From: an uncultured Clostridia bacterium
GTDB taxonomy: Bacteria > Bacillota > Clostridia > Christensenellales > Borkfalkiaceae
NCBI GenBank assembly: GCA_947053655.1
Contig: CAMRTO010000001.1
Location: 62,001 to 126,000, forward strand
Direction of reading: 5' to 3'
DNA length: 64,000 nucleotides
The notes beneath the pieces are model-generated. The model made no database searches and was not told where the DNA came from. It was given only the letters and a program-made list of their open reading frames with translations. Shown here piece by piece: positions 18,886 through 27,460 of the stretch. Numbering within the stretch: the stretch's first letter is position 1; each line of letters starts with the position of its first letter. The position numbers were made by a program, and so were the translations under genes.

Positions 18886-20295
18886 CTAATTATTCAAATA
18901 TTTGTCAATAGCCGCCGCCGCGTTTTTTCCTGCGCCCATTGCCAAAATAACGGTCGCGGCGCCCGTCACCGCGTCGCCGCCAGCATAGACTCCCTTTTTG
19001 GAAGTTTTTCCGCTGCCTTCTTCTACAACTATTCCGCCATGCGAATTAACCGCAAGATCGGCCGTTGAATTTTTAATAAGGGGATTAGGACTAGTTCCTA
19101 TCGCCATTATAACGCAGTCGACATCTATTATGTACTCGCTACCGGAAATTTCAACCGGACGGCGTCTTCCCCTTTCGTCGGGCTCTCCCAAGCAGCATTT
19201 AACCACTTTAATACCACATACAAAGCCGTTTTGCGGGTCGTTTTTATCTTCGGTATTTTCATAGCCTATTATCGCAACGGGATTGTTTAAAACTTTAAAC
19301 TCGATTCCCTCCTCCTGCGCATGCTCTACTTCTTCCCTCCTTGCGGGAAGCTCCTGCATAGAACGGCGGTAAATTATATAAACTTTTTCCGCGCCCAAAC
19401 GCAACGCCGTACGCGCGGCATCCATCGCCACGTTTCCTCCGCCGACAACAGCAACTTTTTTTGCCCGCATTATCGGCGTTTGAGACTTTCCGTTGTAAGC
19501 CTTCATAAGATTTACGCGGGTCAAAAATTCGTTTGCGGAATAAACGCCTTTCAAGCTTTCACCCGCAATTCCCATAAATTTCGGCAATCCCGCGCCCGTG
19601 CCTATAAATACGGCGTTAAAACCGCTTTCGAACAATTCGTCGACGGTTACTGTTTTACCGACGACGACATTGGTTTGTATTTCGACGCCGTAACGCTTTA
19701 AACCTTCTATTTCTTTGCGTACTATTTCCTTCGGCAAACGAAACTCAGGTATTCCGTATACAAGCACTCCGCCGACGTCGTGCAGTGCTTCGAATACGGT
19801 GACTTTATATCCCTTTCGCGCAAGATCGCAAGCGCACGCCAAACCCGAAGGACCGGAGCCGACAACCGCCACTTTAAAGCCGTTACTTTCGGGATTTTGA
19901 ATTTTTCCGTCAGAAACAGTGTTGTGCCTGTCTGCAACAAAGCGTTCCAGTCTGCCTATAGCAACAGGCTCGAACTTGATTCCAAGCGTACACTTGCTTT
20001 CACACTGAGTTTCCTGCGGACATACTCTGCCGCAAATTGCCGGAAGCGACGACGAGCCTGCAATTATCCCGTAAGCGCCTTCGAAATCTCTCTGTTTTAA
20101 TTTTGTTATAAAATCGGGTATGGAAATATTTACAGGGCAACCCTGCACGCACGGTTTGTTTTTGCAGTTCAAGCATCTGTCGGCTTCGGCAACCGCAATT
20201 TCTTCCGTATAACCCAATGCAACTTCGTCGAAATTATGCGCGCGGACATCCGCGGACTGAACGGGCATTTTATGTTTTTCGGGTTTCAAAGGCAT
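18886..20295 (-). CDS. nfnB: NfnB-type large subunit of NADH-dependent ferredoxin:NADP+ oxidoreductase (GltD-like)
   Basis: The 469-residue flavoprotein has the GltD-like layout. An N-terminal cluster CLNCKNKPCVQGCPV and a second set CGRVCPQETQCESKC bind two [4Fe-4S] clusters. The FAD site is VVGSGPSGLACACDL and the NADP site is VVGGGNVAMDAARTALRLGA. Its start abuts the small subunit with a shared base. The pair matches NfnAB, which reversibly couples NADH and reduced ferredoxin to NADP+ reduction. A glutamate-synthase small subunit is the alternative, but the partner gene argues against it. Confidence 0.88.
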   Translation of the reverse strand: MPLKPEKHKMPVQSADVRAHNFDEVALGYTEEIAVAEADRCLNCKNKPCVQGCPVNISIPDFITKLKQRDFEGAYGIIAGSSSLPAICGRVCPQETQCESKCTLGIKFEPVAIGRLERFVADRHNTVSDGKIQNPESNGFKVAVVGSGPSGLACACDLARKGYKVTVFEALHDVGGVLVYGIPEFRLPKEIVRKEIEGLKRYGVEIQTNVVVGKTVTVDELFESGFNAVFIGTGAGLPKFMGIAGESLKGVYSANEFLTRVNLMKAYNGKSQTPIMRAKKVAVVGGGNVAMDAARTALRLGAEKVYIIYRRSMQELPARREEVEHAQEEGIEFKVLNNPVAIIGYENTEDKNDPQNGFVCGIKVVKCCLGEPDERGRRRPVEISGSEYIIDVDCVIMAIGTSPNPLIKNSTADLAVNSHGGIVVEEGSGKTSKKGVYAGGDAVTGAATVILAMGAGKNAAAAIDKYLNN

Positions 20296-21137
20296 TATTC
20301 TATCTCCTTTTTAAACAGATTACACATATCTTCCCGTTTCTCTCTTTCAAATTCGGCATACATGCGGGAGCGGGAAATCGCCTCGTCGAAATTGACTTGG
20401 AATCCGTCAAAATCAGGACCGTCAACGCAGGCGAACTTAGTCTTCCCGCCGACGCTGAGCCGACAGCCGCCGCACATACCCGTTCCGTCAATCATTATAG
20501 GATTCATAGAAACAGTCGTCGGTATTCCGTAAGGCTTGGTAGTCATAACCACGAATTTCATCATAACAAGCGGACCTATTGCAACCACTTCGTCATAATT
20601 TTCGCCATTGTCTATAAATTCTTTAAGAGGCTCAGTAACCAACCCGCGGCGACCGTAACTGCCGTCGTCGGTCATCACGGTCAACCTGTCGGAGCAACTT
20701 TTAAATTCGTCCTCCAAAATAACCAGACTTTCATTCCTGAAACCGATTATAGAATGCACCTCGCAACCCAGCTCGTGAAATTTTTGCGCAACCGGTAAAG
20801 CTATGGCGCACCCTACCCCACCGCCGACTATACAAACTTTTTTAATCCCGTCCGTGCGCGTAGGACAGCCGAGCGGCCCAACAAAGTCCTGTATGTAATC
20901 GCCTTTGTTTTTATTGTTTAAAAGCATAGTCGTAGCGCCGACTGTCTGAAATATTATTTTAACCGTTCCCGCATCTCTGTCATATCCCGCTACGGTCAGC
21001 GGAATTCTTTCTCCGTCCCCGTCTACGCGCAGAATGATAAATTGACCCGCCTGCGCTTTTTTTGCGACAAGCGGAGCATAAATGTCCATCATTGTAACCG
21101 TAGGGTTAAGAACGCGCTTATCCGTTATTTTAAACAT
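20295..21137 (-). CDS. nfnA: NfnA-type FAD/[2Fe-2S] small subunit of the bifurcating transhydrogenase
   Basis: The 280-residue protein belongs to the ferredoxin-NADP reductase fold. The FAD site is in GERIPLTVAGYD, the pyridine nucleotide site is VCIVGGGVGCAIALPV, and the C-terminal cysteine cluster is GTGMCGGCRL...FACVDGP. It is the expected partner of NfnB. The two genes together are typical of anaerobes that balance ferredoxin, NADH and NADPH pools. Confidence 0.88.
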   Translation of the reverse strand: MFKITDKRVLNPTVTMMDIYAPLVAKKAQAGQFIILRVDGDGERIPLTVAGYDRDAGTVKIIFQTVGATTMLLNNKNKGDYIQDFVGPLGCPTRTDGIKKVCIVGGGVGCAIALPVAQKFHELGCEVHSIIGFRNESLVILEDEFKSCSDRLTVMTDDGSYGRRGLVTEPLKEFIDNGENYDEVVAIGPLVMMKFVVMTTKPYGIPTTVSMNPIMIDGTGMCGGCRLSVGGKTKFACVDGPDFDGFQVNFDEAISRSRMYAEFEREKREDMCNLFKKEIE

Positions 21138-21393
21138 TGTCTTCCTTTTTATGTTTTATCAATTTTTTTATATATTTTATGCTGTGAACGGGATACGGAG
21201 CATTAGACTCGTCCGCGAAAATCACGCGCCTTACAACTCCCTGTTGCAAATTGTCATGTCTACCCAAAGGAGCGACCACTTTATCACCCTCCGCTACGTC
21301 GGCAAAATTACATATATACCAATAGTAATAACCGACGACGTTCGGATCGTCGGGATATTCCACTGCGGTAAAGCATATTTTATCGTTTGACAT
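21130..21393 (-). CDS. Small protein resembling a primosomal N-terminal-like domain
   Basis: I prefer the ATG at 21393 (87 residues, starting MSNDKICF) to the GTG start listed in the track, because the latter overlaps a terminator. The segment FADVAEGDKVVAPLGRHDNL resembles the 3'-end binding fold at the N-terminus of PriA, which is an inference from pattern. It overlaps nfnA by eight bases and is co-transcribed with it. Confidence 0.6.
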   Translation of the reverse strand: MSNDKICFTAVEYPDDPNVVGYYYWYICNFADVAEGDKVVAPLGRHDNLQQGVVRRVIFADESNAPYPVHSIKYIKKLIKHKKEDNV

Positions 21394-21429
21394 AAATTTA
21401 TTATAACAACAAAAACTTCCGAAATCAAG

Positions 21430-21457
21430 AAAAAGACCCGTCACTTGACAGGTCTTT
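21430..21457. terminator. Rho-independent terminator
   Basis: The stem AAAAGACC-GTCA/TGAC-GGTCTTTT lies between the kinase gene end and the start of the nfn operon and probably terminates the kinase transcript. Confidence 0.75.
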
Positions 21458-21470
21458 TCACTTTATTTAA

Positions 21471-22226
21471 TTATTCGTAATCCACTACGTCTATCCAACT
21501 GCGCAGAAACTTTTCTTCCTCCGAATCGGACTTTGCCTTTGCAAGACGCGAAGCCGCCACGATAGGTATCCAGCGCTGAACGTACTGAATAGCCGTATCG
21601 CTCTTTTTGCAGTACAATTTTAAGTACTTGTCGCCAAGCTCTTTTTTACCGGCAAGGTAAAACAAAAGATAGCTTTGCGCAACGTCAGCCGAAGAATTAC
21701 CCTGCGTTGCATGCGCCCAGTCGATTACGTAGGGAACGCCGTTCGCATTAATTACTATGTTTGTGGGATTGAAGTCGCCGTGGCAAAGATGCGTATGCTT
21801 GGGCATTGAATCAAGCCGTGTATGCAAATCGTAGCGCGTTGTCGCTTCCAATACCGAATTGGTCGCTGAAATTCTCGCCTGTAACTTGTCTTTCAACTTG
21901 TTTAACATAGGCACCTTTTTAGACAAAACCGTCATCTGCAAATCAACGAAAAGGTTTAAATACTCGTCCTCTTTCTCGGGACATTCGTCCATCAGCGTCT
22001 GTAAAGTCTTTCCCTCGATGTAGTCTAAAATTATAGCCCATTTTCCGTCCACGACTTCGATTGATTTGATTTTGGGAACGTTTAAATCCGTTTCCTCAAC
22101 ACGGGCATGGTTTAAAGCTTCGTTCAAAATATCCGCTTTGGAATAATTTGCGTCAAACACCTTTACAAGCCTGTCGCCGTCCCTGTAAATATTTTTGTCT
22201 GCCCTTGAAAAAATTTCCTGCTTCAT
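21471..22226 (-). CDS. APH-fold phosphotransferase (choline kinase/aminoglycoside kinase family)
   Basis: The 251-residue protein has the catalytic loop LCHGDFNPTNIVI and metal-binding VIDWAHA, the hallmarks of APH-type small-molecule kinases. The substrate is unknown; the family includes choline, fructosamine and aminoglycoside kinases. It follows adhE in the same direction with a 16-base gap. Confidence 0.82.
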   Translation of the reverse strand: MKQEIFSRADKNIYRDGDRLVKVFDANYSKADILNEALNHARVEETDLNVPKIKSIEVVDGKWAIILDYIEGKTLQTLMDECPEKEDEYLNLFVDLQMTVLSKKVPMLNKLKDKLQARISATNSVLEATTRYDLHTRLDSMPKHTHLCHGDFNPTNIVINANGVPYVIDWAHATQGNSSADVAQSYLLFYLAGKKELGDKYLKLYCKKSDTAIQYVQRWIPIVAASRLAKAKSDSEEEKFLRSWIDVVDYE

Positions 22227-22242
22227 TTAATTTTCCTCCTTA

Positions 22243-24852
22243 TTATTTACCGTAGTATGCGTTGAGGTACATCTGTTTGATTTCACTCATCAACGGATAT
22301 CTGGGATTAGCGCCCGTGCATTGGTCGTCAAACGCCTGTTCGGTCATATCGTCAAGCCTTGCAAGGTAGTCTTGTTCGTCGATGCCGTAGTCCTTGACGG
22401 TCTTCTTGATGCCTATTTTTTTCTTTAAATCGTCTATTGCCTTTATAAGATTTTTAACCTTGTCGTCGTCATTTTTACCGCCGAGATTCAAGCACTCGGC
22501 AATTTCGGCATATCTGCGCTTTGTTTTGGGGTGATCGTACTGACTGAAAGTTCCCATCTTAGACGGTGCTTCCGACGAATTGAATTTGATTACCTCGTCT
22601 ATCATAAGCGCATTCGCTATGCCGTGGGGCAAATGATGGAACGCACCCAGCTTGTGAGCCATACTGTGGCACACGCCGAGGAAAGCGTTTGCAAACGCCA
22701 TTCCCGCCATTGTAGCGGCGTTTGCCATTTTCTCCCTTGCGACAACATCGGTCTGACCGTTTTCGTATGCCGCGGGCAGATATTCGAAAATAACCTTTAA
22801 AGCCTGTAAAGCAAGTCCGTCGGTGTAATCTGTCGCCAGCATGGATGCATACGCTTCAAGCGCGTGCGTTACCGCGTCTATACCAGAGGCCGCCGTAAGA
22901 CCTTTCGGCGCCGACATGTGTAAATCGGTATCTATTATCGCCATATTAGGCATAAGCTCGTAGTCGGCAAGCGGATATTTGACACCGGATTTCTCGTCGG
23001 TTATAACCGCAAAAGGTGTAACTTCCGAACCCGTTCCCGCCGAAGTGGGAATTGCTATAAAATACGCCTTTTCGCCCATCTTGGGGAAGGTATAGGTTCT
23101 CTTTCTTATATCCATAAAGCGCATTGCCATATCCATAAAGTCCGCTTCCGGATGCTCGTACAAAACCCACATTATCTTAGCGGCGTCCATAGCGCTGCCG
23201 CCGCCCAAGGCGATAATTGTGTCGGGTTCGAATGCGCGCATTTGGCGTGCTCCTTCTATCGCGCATGCAAGCGTGGGGTCCGGCTCTACATTATAAAACG
23301 TAGCATGCGAGACGCCCAATTCGTCAAGCTTAGAAGTTATGCATTTGGTAAAACCGTTTTTATAAAGGAAACTGTCGGTTACGATAAACGCTTTTTTCTT
23401 ATTCATGACGGTCGTAAGTTCGTCCAAGGCAACCGGCAAGCAACCCTTCTTTATATAAACCTTTTGAGGCGCTCTGAACCAAAGCATATTTTCTCTCCTT
23501 TCCGCAACGGTCTTAATATTAATCAAGTGTTTAACCCCTACGTTCTCCGAAACGGAATTTCCGCCCCAAGAGCCGCAACCCAGCGTAAGCGACGGCATAA
23601 GCTTGAAATTATATAAATCGCCTATACCGCCCTGCGACGAAGGCGTATTGACGAGGATGCGGCACGTTTTCATTCTTTCGGCAAACTCGTCTATCCTGTT
23701 CTTCGCTGTAGTCACGTCTACATACAGCGAGGAGGTATGTCCGTAACCGCCGTCCGCGATAAGCGTTTCGGCTTTATTCAGCGCGTCGTTGAAATCTACC
23801 GCCCTGTACATAGCAAGTACGGGCGAAAGCTTTTCGTGCGCAAACTCCTCCGACAAATCGACGGATTCCACTTCACCTATAAGAATTTTTGTTTCATCAG
23901 GCACGGAAATTCCCGAAAGCTCTGCAATTTTTTTCGCACTCTGTCCTACGATTTTTGCATTGAGCGAACCGTTTATGATAATGGTCTTTCTTACTTTTTC
24001 CGTCTCTTGCTCGTCTAAAAAATAGCATCCCCTTGCCGAAAACTCTTTTTTGACTTTTGAATAAATTTTATCGGCAACTATTACAGACTGTTCCGATGCG
24101 CATATCATACCGTTATCGAACGTCTTGGAATGAATGACCGAACTGACGGCAAGGCTTATATCCGCGCTTTCGTCGATAATTGCGGGGGTGTTTCCCGCAC
24201 CGACACCTATGGCGGGTTTGCCGCTGGAATACGCCGCGCGCACCATGCCGGGACCGCCCGTAGCCAGAATCGTGTCTACCTCTTTCATTAATAAATTAGT
24301 CATTTCAAGCGTGGGAACGTCTATCCAGCTTATTATCCCTTCGGGCGCGCCGGCTTCCACTGCCGCTTCGTAAATGACCTTAGCCGCAGAAATTGTGCTG
24401 TTTTTCGCACGCGGGTGCGGGCTTATAATACAACCGTTACGTGTTTTGAGGCTTATTAACGTTTTAAAAATCGCCGTTGAAGTGGGATTGGTCGTCGGTA
24501 TTACGGCGCCGACAACACCAATCGGTTCTGCAATTTTCTTTAAACCGTACGCCTTGTTTTCCTCTATCACACCGCAAGTTTTAACGTTTTTGTAAGAATT
24601 GTAAATATACTCGGAAGCATAGTGATTTTTTATAACCTTATCTTCCACTACGCCCATGCCTGTTTCCTGCACTGCAAGCTTCGCAAGAGGAATTCTCACC
24701 TTATTTGCGGCAATTGCGCAAGCAGTGAAAATTTTATCTACTTGTTCTTGCGAATAAGTTGCAAAAATTTTCTGTGCCGCTCTCACTCTGGCAATTTCCT
24801 GCTCAAGCCTTTCAACGCTGTCGCATACTCCGTAATTAAATTTGAAATCCAT
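22243..24852 (-). CDS. adhE: Bifunctional aldehyde-alcohol dehydrogenase
   Basis: The 869-residue fusion has an N-terminal CoA-acylating aldehyde dehydrogenase (catalytic cysteine in FDNGMICASEQ) and a C-terminal iron-dependent alcohol dehydrogenase (ALGGGSAMDAAK; metal histidines in HSMAHKLGAFHHLPHG). It converts acetyl-CoA to ethanol while recycling NADH. Length is standard for AdhE, whose family forms spirosome filaments. A long AT-rich leader precedes it. Confidence 0.97.
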   Translation of the reverse strand: MDFKFNYGVCDSVERLEQEIARVRAAQKIFATYSQEQVDKIFTACAIAANKVRIPLAKLAVQETGMGVVEDKVIKNHYASEYIYNSYKNVKTCGVIEENKAYGLKKIAEPIGVVGAVIPTTNPTSTAIFKTLISLKTRNGCIISPHPRAKNSTISAAKVIYEAAVEAGAPEGIISWIDVPTLEMTNLLMKEVDTILATGGPGMVRAAYSSGKPAIGVGAGNTPAIIDESADISLAVSSVIHSKTFDNGMICASEQSVIVADKIYSKVKKEFSARGCYFLDEQETEKVRKTIIINGSLNAKIVGQSAKKIAELSGISVPDETKILIGEVESVDLSEEFAHEKLSPVLAMYRAVDFNDALNKAETLIADGGYGHTSSLYVDVTTAKNRIDEFAERMKTCRILVNTPSSQGGIGDLYNFKLMPSLTLGCGSWGGNSVSENVGVKHLINIKTVAERRENMLWFRAPQKVYIKKGCLPVALDELTTVMNKKKAFIVTDSFLYKNGFTKCITSKLDELGVSHATFYNVEPDPTLACAIEGARQMRAFEPDTIIALGGGSAMDAAKIMWVLYEHPEADFMDMAMRFMDIRKRTYTFPKMGEKAYFIAIPTSAGTGSEVTPFAVITDEKSGVKYPLADYELMPNMAIIDTDLHMSAPKGLTAASGIDAVTHALEAYASMLATDYTDGLALQALKVIFEYLPAAYENGQTDVVAREKMANAATMAGMAFANAFLGVCHSMAHKLGAFHHLPHGIANALMIDEVIKFNSSEAPSKMGTFSQYDHPKTKRRYAEIAECLNLGGKNDDDKVKNLIKAIDDLKKKIGIKKTVKDYGIDEQDYLARLDDMTEQAFDDQCTGANPRYPLMSEIKQMYLNAYYGK

Positions 24853-25201
24853 GTACCCTCCTGATTCGTTTTATCTTTAACAATTTAATTATTGACAAAA
24901 CAGTCTGAAATTTAATAAGTAATTATTTATCGATAAAATAATATCAAATTTATGGCACGGTTTCAACCTTTATAACGCAAAATTTTACAAATGAATATTA
25001 TTGTTACTTAATTATAAAAATTGTTAATAAAAGACAAATATATTTTTTACCGTCAAAACTATAACTGTTAAAGACTTAATTATAAAATATTTCAAGTTTT
25101 ATTATTATCAAATATAGTGTTTCTCTTTTTTATAAAATCTTTTAAAAGCGTATGTAAAGCTTGACAAAATCATTTCCGTCAATTATAATATACAATGTTT
25201 T
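24853..25201. other. AT-rich intergenic leader between adhE and tRNA-Leu
   Basis: No gene is visible. The stretch carries divergent promoters for adhE (leftward) and tRNA-Leu (rightward, ttgaca...tataat near 25,163-25,190). A TTGTTAAT motif near 25,019 resembles half of a Rex (redox repressor) operator, but no full inverted repeat is seen. Confidence 0.6.
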
Positions 25202-25284
25202 GCGGATGTGGCGGAACTGGCAGACGCGCAGGTTTCAGGTTCCTGTGGGTGACCGTGGGGGTTCAAATCCCTTCATCCGCACCA
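25202..25284 (+). tRNA. tRNA-Leu (CAG), integration target
   Basis: The acceptor stem gcggatg/catccgc, an anticodon loop ttcaggt giving CAG, a class II variable arm and an encoded cca define the gene. The copy is intact. Its 3' half (from 25,234) lies inside the element's left direct repeat, so the element restores the tRNA on integration. Confidence 0.93.
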
Positions 25285-25311
25285 AAACATTAAAAAAGCG
25301 GTAAATTAGCA
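25234..25311. repeat. Left attachment repeat (attL), 78 bp
   Basis: Bases 25,234-25,311 are identical to 44,465-44,542. Identity resumes after one mismatch (a versus c) for another 26 bp through the terminator stem. The repeat starts inside the anticodon loop, a common crossover location for tyrosine integrases. Confidence 0.95.
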
Positions 25312-25339
25312 ATTTTAAGCTGATTTTACCGCTTTTTTT
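25292..25339 (+). terminator. tRNA-Leu terminator
   Basis: AAAAAAGCGGTAAA pairs with TTTTACCGCTTTTTT, followed by T's. The same terminator is duplicated at the right end of the element. Confidence 0.9.
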
Positions 25340-25389
25340 AAGTTTTTTTTAATAATTCTAATTTGTTGAAAAAAGCAGAATTTTATCTG

Positions 25390-25408
25390 GTCCCAATACA
25401 GTCCCAAT
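25390..25408. promoter_or_regulatory. Paired candidate integrase arm-type sites, left
   Basis: GTCCCAAT occurs at 25,390 and again at 25,401, an 11-bp (one helical turn) spacing, about 80 bp inside the left repeat. A similar pair lies inside the right end with the same spacing. Confidence 0.6.
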
Positions 25409-25492
25409 TTTAAAATGCCTTGTTTCTTTTATTAAATATCAGTTTTCAAAGTGCTCTTTTAAAGCATTCACGCAATGCCGCAAATGCAGGCT

Positions 25493-25747
25493 TCACTTTA
25501 ACTTTTCGACGAACCAACGCCCGTAGTAAGTTTCGTGATACAATTCGCGGACGTAGCCGTTAATAAGTATAGTATAACGCATTGCCGGCATACTGCCGAC
25601 ATGTTGCGGCGGAGCTTGCCGCACGTCTGTTATTTTAGATATTTCATATTTAATACCGTTCTCCCACTCAATGGCAACGGGCTTCGAATATCCGTCGCGG
25701 TCTACCCGCAACATAACTGTTACATATACTTTTTCATAAGCCGCCAT
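25493..25747 (-). CDS. Small conserved hypothetical protein
   Basis: The 84-residue protein has the pattern RVDRDGYSKPVAIEWENG...VRQAPP...RYTILINGYVRELY...GRWFVEK. This resembles small beta-rich proteins that in other Firmicutes sit next to DNA polymerase IV/UmuC genes; the resemblance is from memory. Here it is the leftmost gene of the element. Function unknown. Confidence 0.7.
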   Translation of the reverse strand: MAAYEKVYVTVMLRVDRDGYSKPVAIEWENGIKYEISKITDVRQAPPQHVGSMPAMRYTILINGYVRELYHETYYGRWFVEKLK

Positions 25748-25759
25748 ATTTTGAGTATG

Positions 25760-26320
25760 CGCAACAATTCAACGATTAACAAACCGCCGCGCCCATTGCG
25801 CAGTGTTTTCTTTCGGAACGACTGACTTATTAACGCCTCTAAGTTCCCGTCATAGTGCATATTTCGGACTGTGAATGGACAATAAAAAAGCAGCCCATAT
25901 TAAGAGCGGGCAAGCCGGAGCTTCCAATAAGCAACCGCTTATTGGAAATTCAGATAAATGCGCAAGCAACGCCGCATTTATAAAATGGTCACCAAAAAAT
26001 GGACGATTAAACCGAAAAAGTTTGATACAACTTTCTTGCGCCCCATGGGCGCACAAGCTCTAACCGAATACCCGGACGCTTGCGTCCGCCGGGCAGCGGC
26101 AACGAAAAAGCCGCTGCGGTATCTTTTGTTTTATTGTTTTAATTCTATAATATGTATATATGCGGCGGGATTTTGATACAAATTATAGGGATTATGACAC
26201 ATAAATATATCAAAATCCCACAGTAAAAAAAGTCATAATAAAACCGCCCCGGTTAAACCGTGCGGCTATTGAAATTTCCCTATTTAATCAACGGCTATAA
26301 GCGCAGCCGTTCTCTGCGCT
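25760..26320. other. Gene-free hairpin cluster: candidate origin, packaging or transfer region
   Basis: No credible gene is present. Strong inverted repeats follow one another: 25,922-25,947 (11-bp stem, 4-nt loop), 25,955-25,980 (8 bp), 26,037-26,053 (7 bp, CAT loop), 26,071-26,093 (cccgg...ccggg) and 26,093-26,117 (8 bp). At 26,167-26,219 a perfect 12-bp stem GGGATTTTGATA encloses a 29-nt AT-rich loop. Weaker stems follow near 26,243-26,320. The spot directly downstream of the replication genes suits a replication origin, single-strand initiation site or packaging signal. Which of these applies is inference. Confidence 0.65.
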
Positions 26321-27442
26321 TTAATTTTTATATTCAGTTCCCTTGGTAGTTCTGTTGTCGCTCTCAGGCGGCGAGCCTCTGCCGAAACACCCGCAAGCCT
26401 TCCCGTCTTTCTTCCAGCCCGTATCCTTGCAAATCTTGCACCGTGCGTAATATTCAGGCTTGAGGCTGTCCGGCGCTATGCCTATGTTTTCAAGCACCGT
26501 ACGGCTCTTATAATCGAGCTGTTTAATCTTTTTTTCAAGTTCTTGCGCATAATCAGTATTGGTGAATACAGCGCGTCTGTACAGTGTAGAAATGCTTTTA
26601 CGTTCGTCATCGAGCTTTTTATACTGCTCGTATGATAACGCGACGTCAAGCGCTTCCGAAGCTTTCCGTGTCGCTGTCTCACGCAGATCCGAATAGTACT
26701 TCTCACGGTTAACCGTTGCAGGCTGTCCTTCCTGCACCTTCTTCCCCGAAGACTTCTTTTTACGGTTGCGGTAACGCGCTTCTTTCCTGAACCAGTTCCA
26801 ACCTTTTTTCAAGCCCGCTTTGCCGGCTCTGTGTCTGTTCACGCCTATCCAGTCCTTCGGACAATACAAAAGCCCGATCCTGCTCAGCGTCGTAACAGCG
26901 GCGGATACCGTCGTAGGATCTATCCCTAATTCTTTTGCTATTTGATTATAAACCGCTTCTGTAGTGGTCTTATGCGTGCAGCTCGCCAATTTGGTATAGA
27001 AATATGAATATGTAAGCTGCTCCCCGCGCGTGAGCGTTCGTCGAGCAATTACGCCGCCGGCATTATCCTTGATGTCAAATATTCGCGTCGTTATTTCAAA
27101 AGGTACGTTCCAAGTCTTATCGTTTGTAAGCTTATCCTGCTTGAAACAATACGAACTCATGCCCTTACGGTCAACGTAATCGGCATTTTTAAGCCTTGTC
27201 ATGCTCCGGGATAACGTTGCCGGTGCCCCGCCTATGTATTTATGAATATCGCCGCGAGTACCTTTAAATTTCTTAACATTACCGTCTTCGTCTTCCTTCC
27301 CGGAAAAGCTGGAAAGAAGCCCCGCCAGAAACAGGGCGGATATACTCATGCCCGGCACGCCGCACAGCCCGCGCGGGATACCGCAATAATAGCTGTACCC
27401 CTGCGCCGTTTTATTCTGTTTTACCGCTGCCGTTGCCGCCAT
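26321..27442 (-). CDS. Winged-helix replication protein with DnaI-like zinc tail
   Basis: The 373-residue protein has at least two helix-turn-helix segments (RGDIHKYIGGAPATLSRSMT; IAKELGIDPTTVSAAVTTL), a basic middle (RNRKKKSSGKK) and a C-terminal cysteine motif CKICKDTGWKKDGKACGC. The chromosomal DnaD-domain protein at 58,691 ends with the near-identical CKKCNDTGYNKDGKPCEC. In DnaI/DnaC helicase loaders a motif of this kind sits at the N-terminus and contacts DnaB (family knowledge). Directly upstream lies the element's dnaB, so a role as initiator or helicase recruiter is likely. No rolling-circle motif is visible. Confidence 0.75.
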   Translation of the reverse strand: MAATAAVKQNKTAQGYSYYCGIPRGLCGVPGMSISALFLAGLLSSFSGKEDEDGNVKKFKGTRGDIHKYIGGAPATLSRSMTRLKNADYVDRKGMSSYCFKQDKLTNDKTWNVPFEITTRIFDIKDNAGGVIARRTLTRGEQLTYSYFYTKLASCTHKTTTEAVYNQIAKELGIDPTTVSAAVTTLSRIGLLYCPKDWIGVNRHRAGKAGLKKGWNWFRKEARYRNRKKKSSGKKVQEGQPATVNREKYYSDLRETATRKASEALDVALSYEQYKKLDDERKSISTLYRRAVFTNTDYAQELEKKIKQLDYKSRTVLENIGIAPDSLKPEYYARCKICKDTGWKKDGKACGCFGRGSPPESDNRTTKGTEYKN

Positions 27443-27460
27443 GCGTTTAACCTCTTGCTT

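Noticed and set aside
24990-25060. Rex operator upstream of adhE
   Set aside because: Only half-sites (TTGTTAAT) are present and no full inverted repeat; context alone is not enough.
25850-26176. Three small ORFs in the hairpin cluster (68, 62 and 72 residues)
   Set aside because: They overlap strong hairpins on both strands, have no ribosome sites and unlike codon content; the stem structure explains the sequence better.
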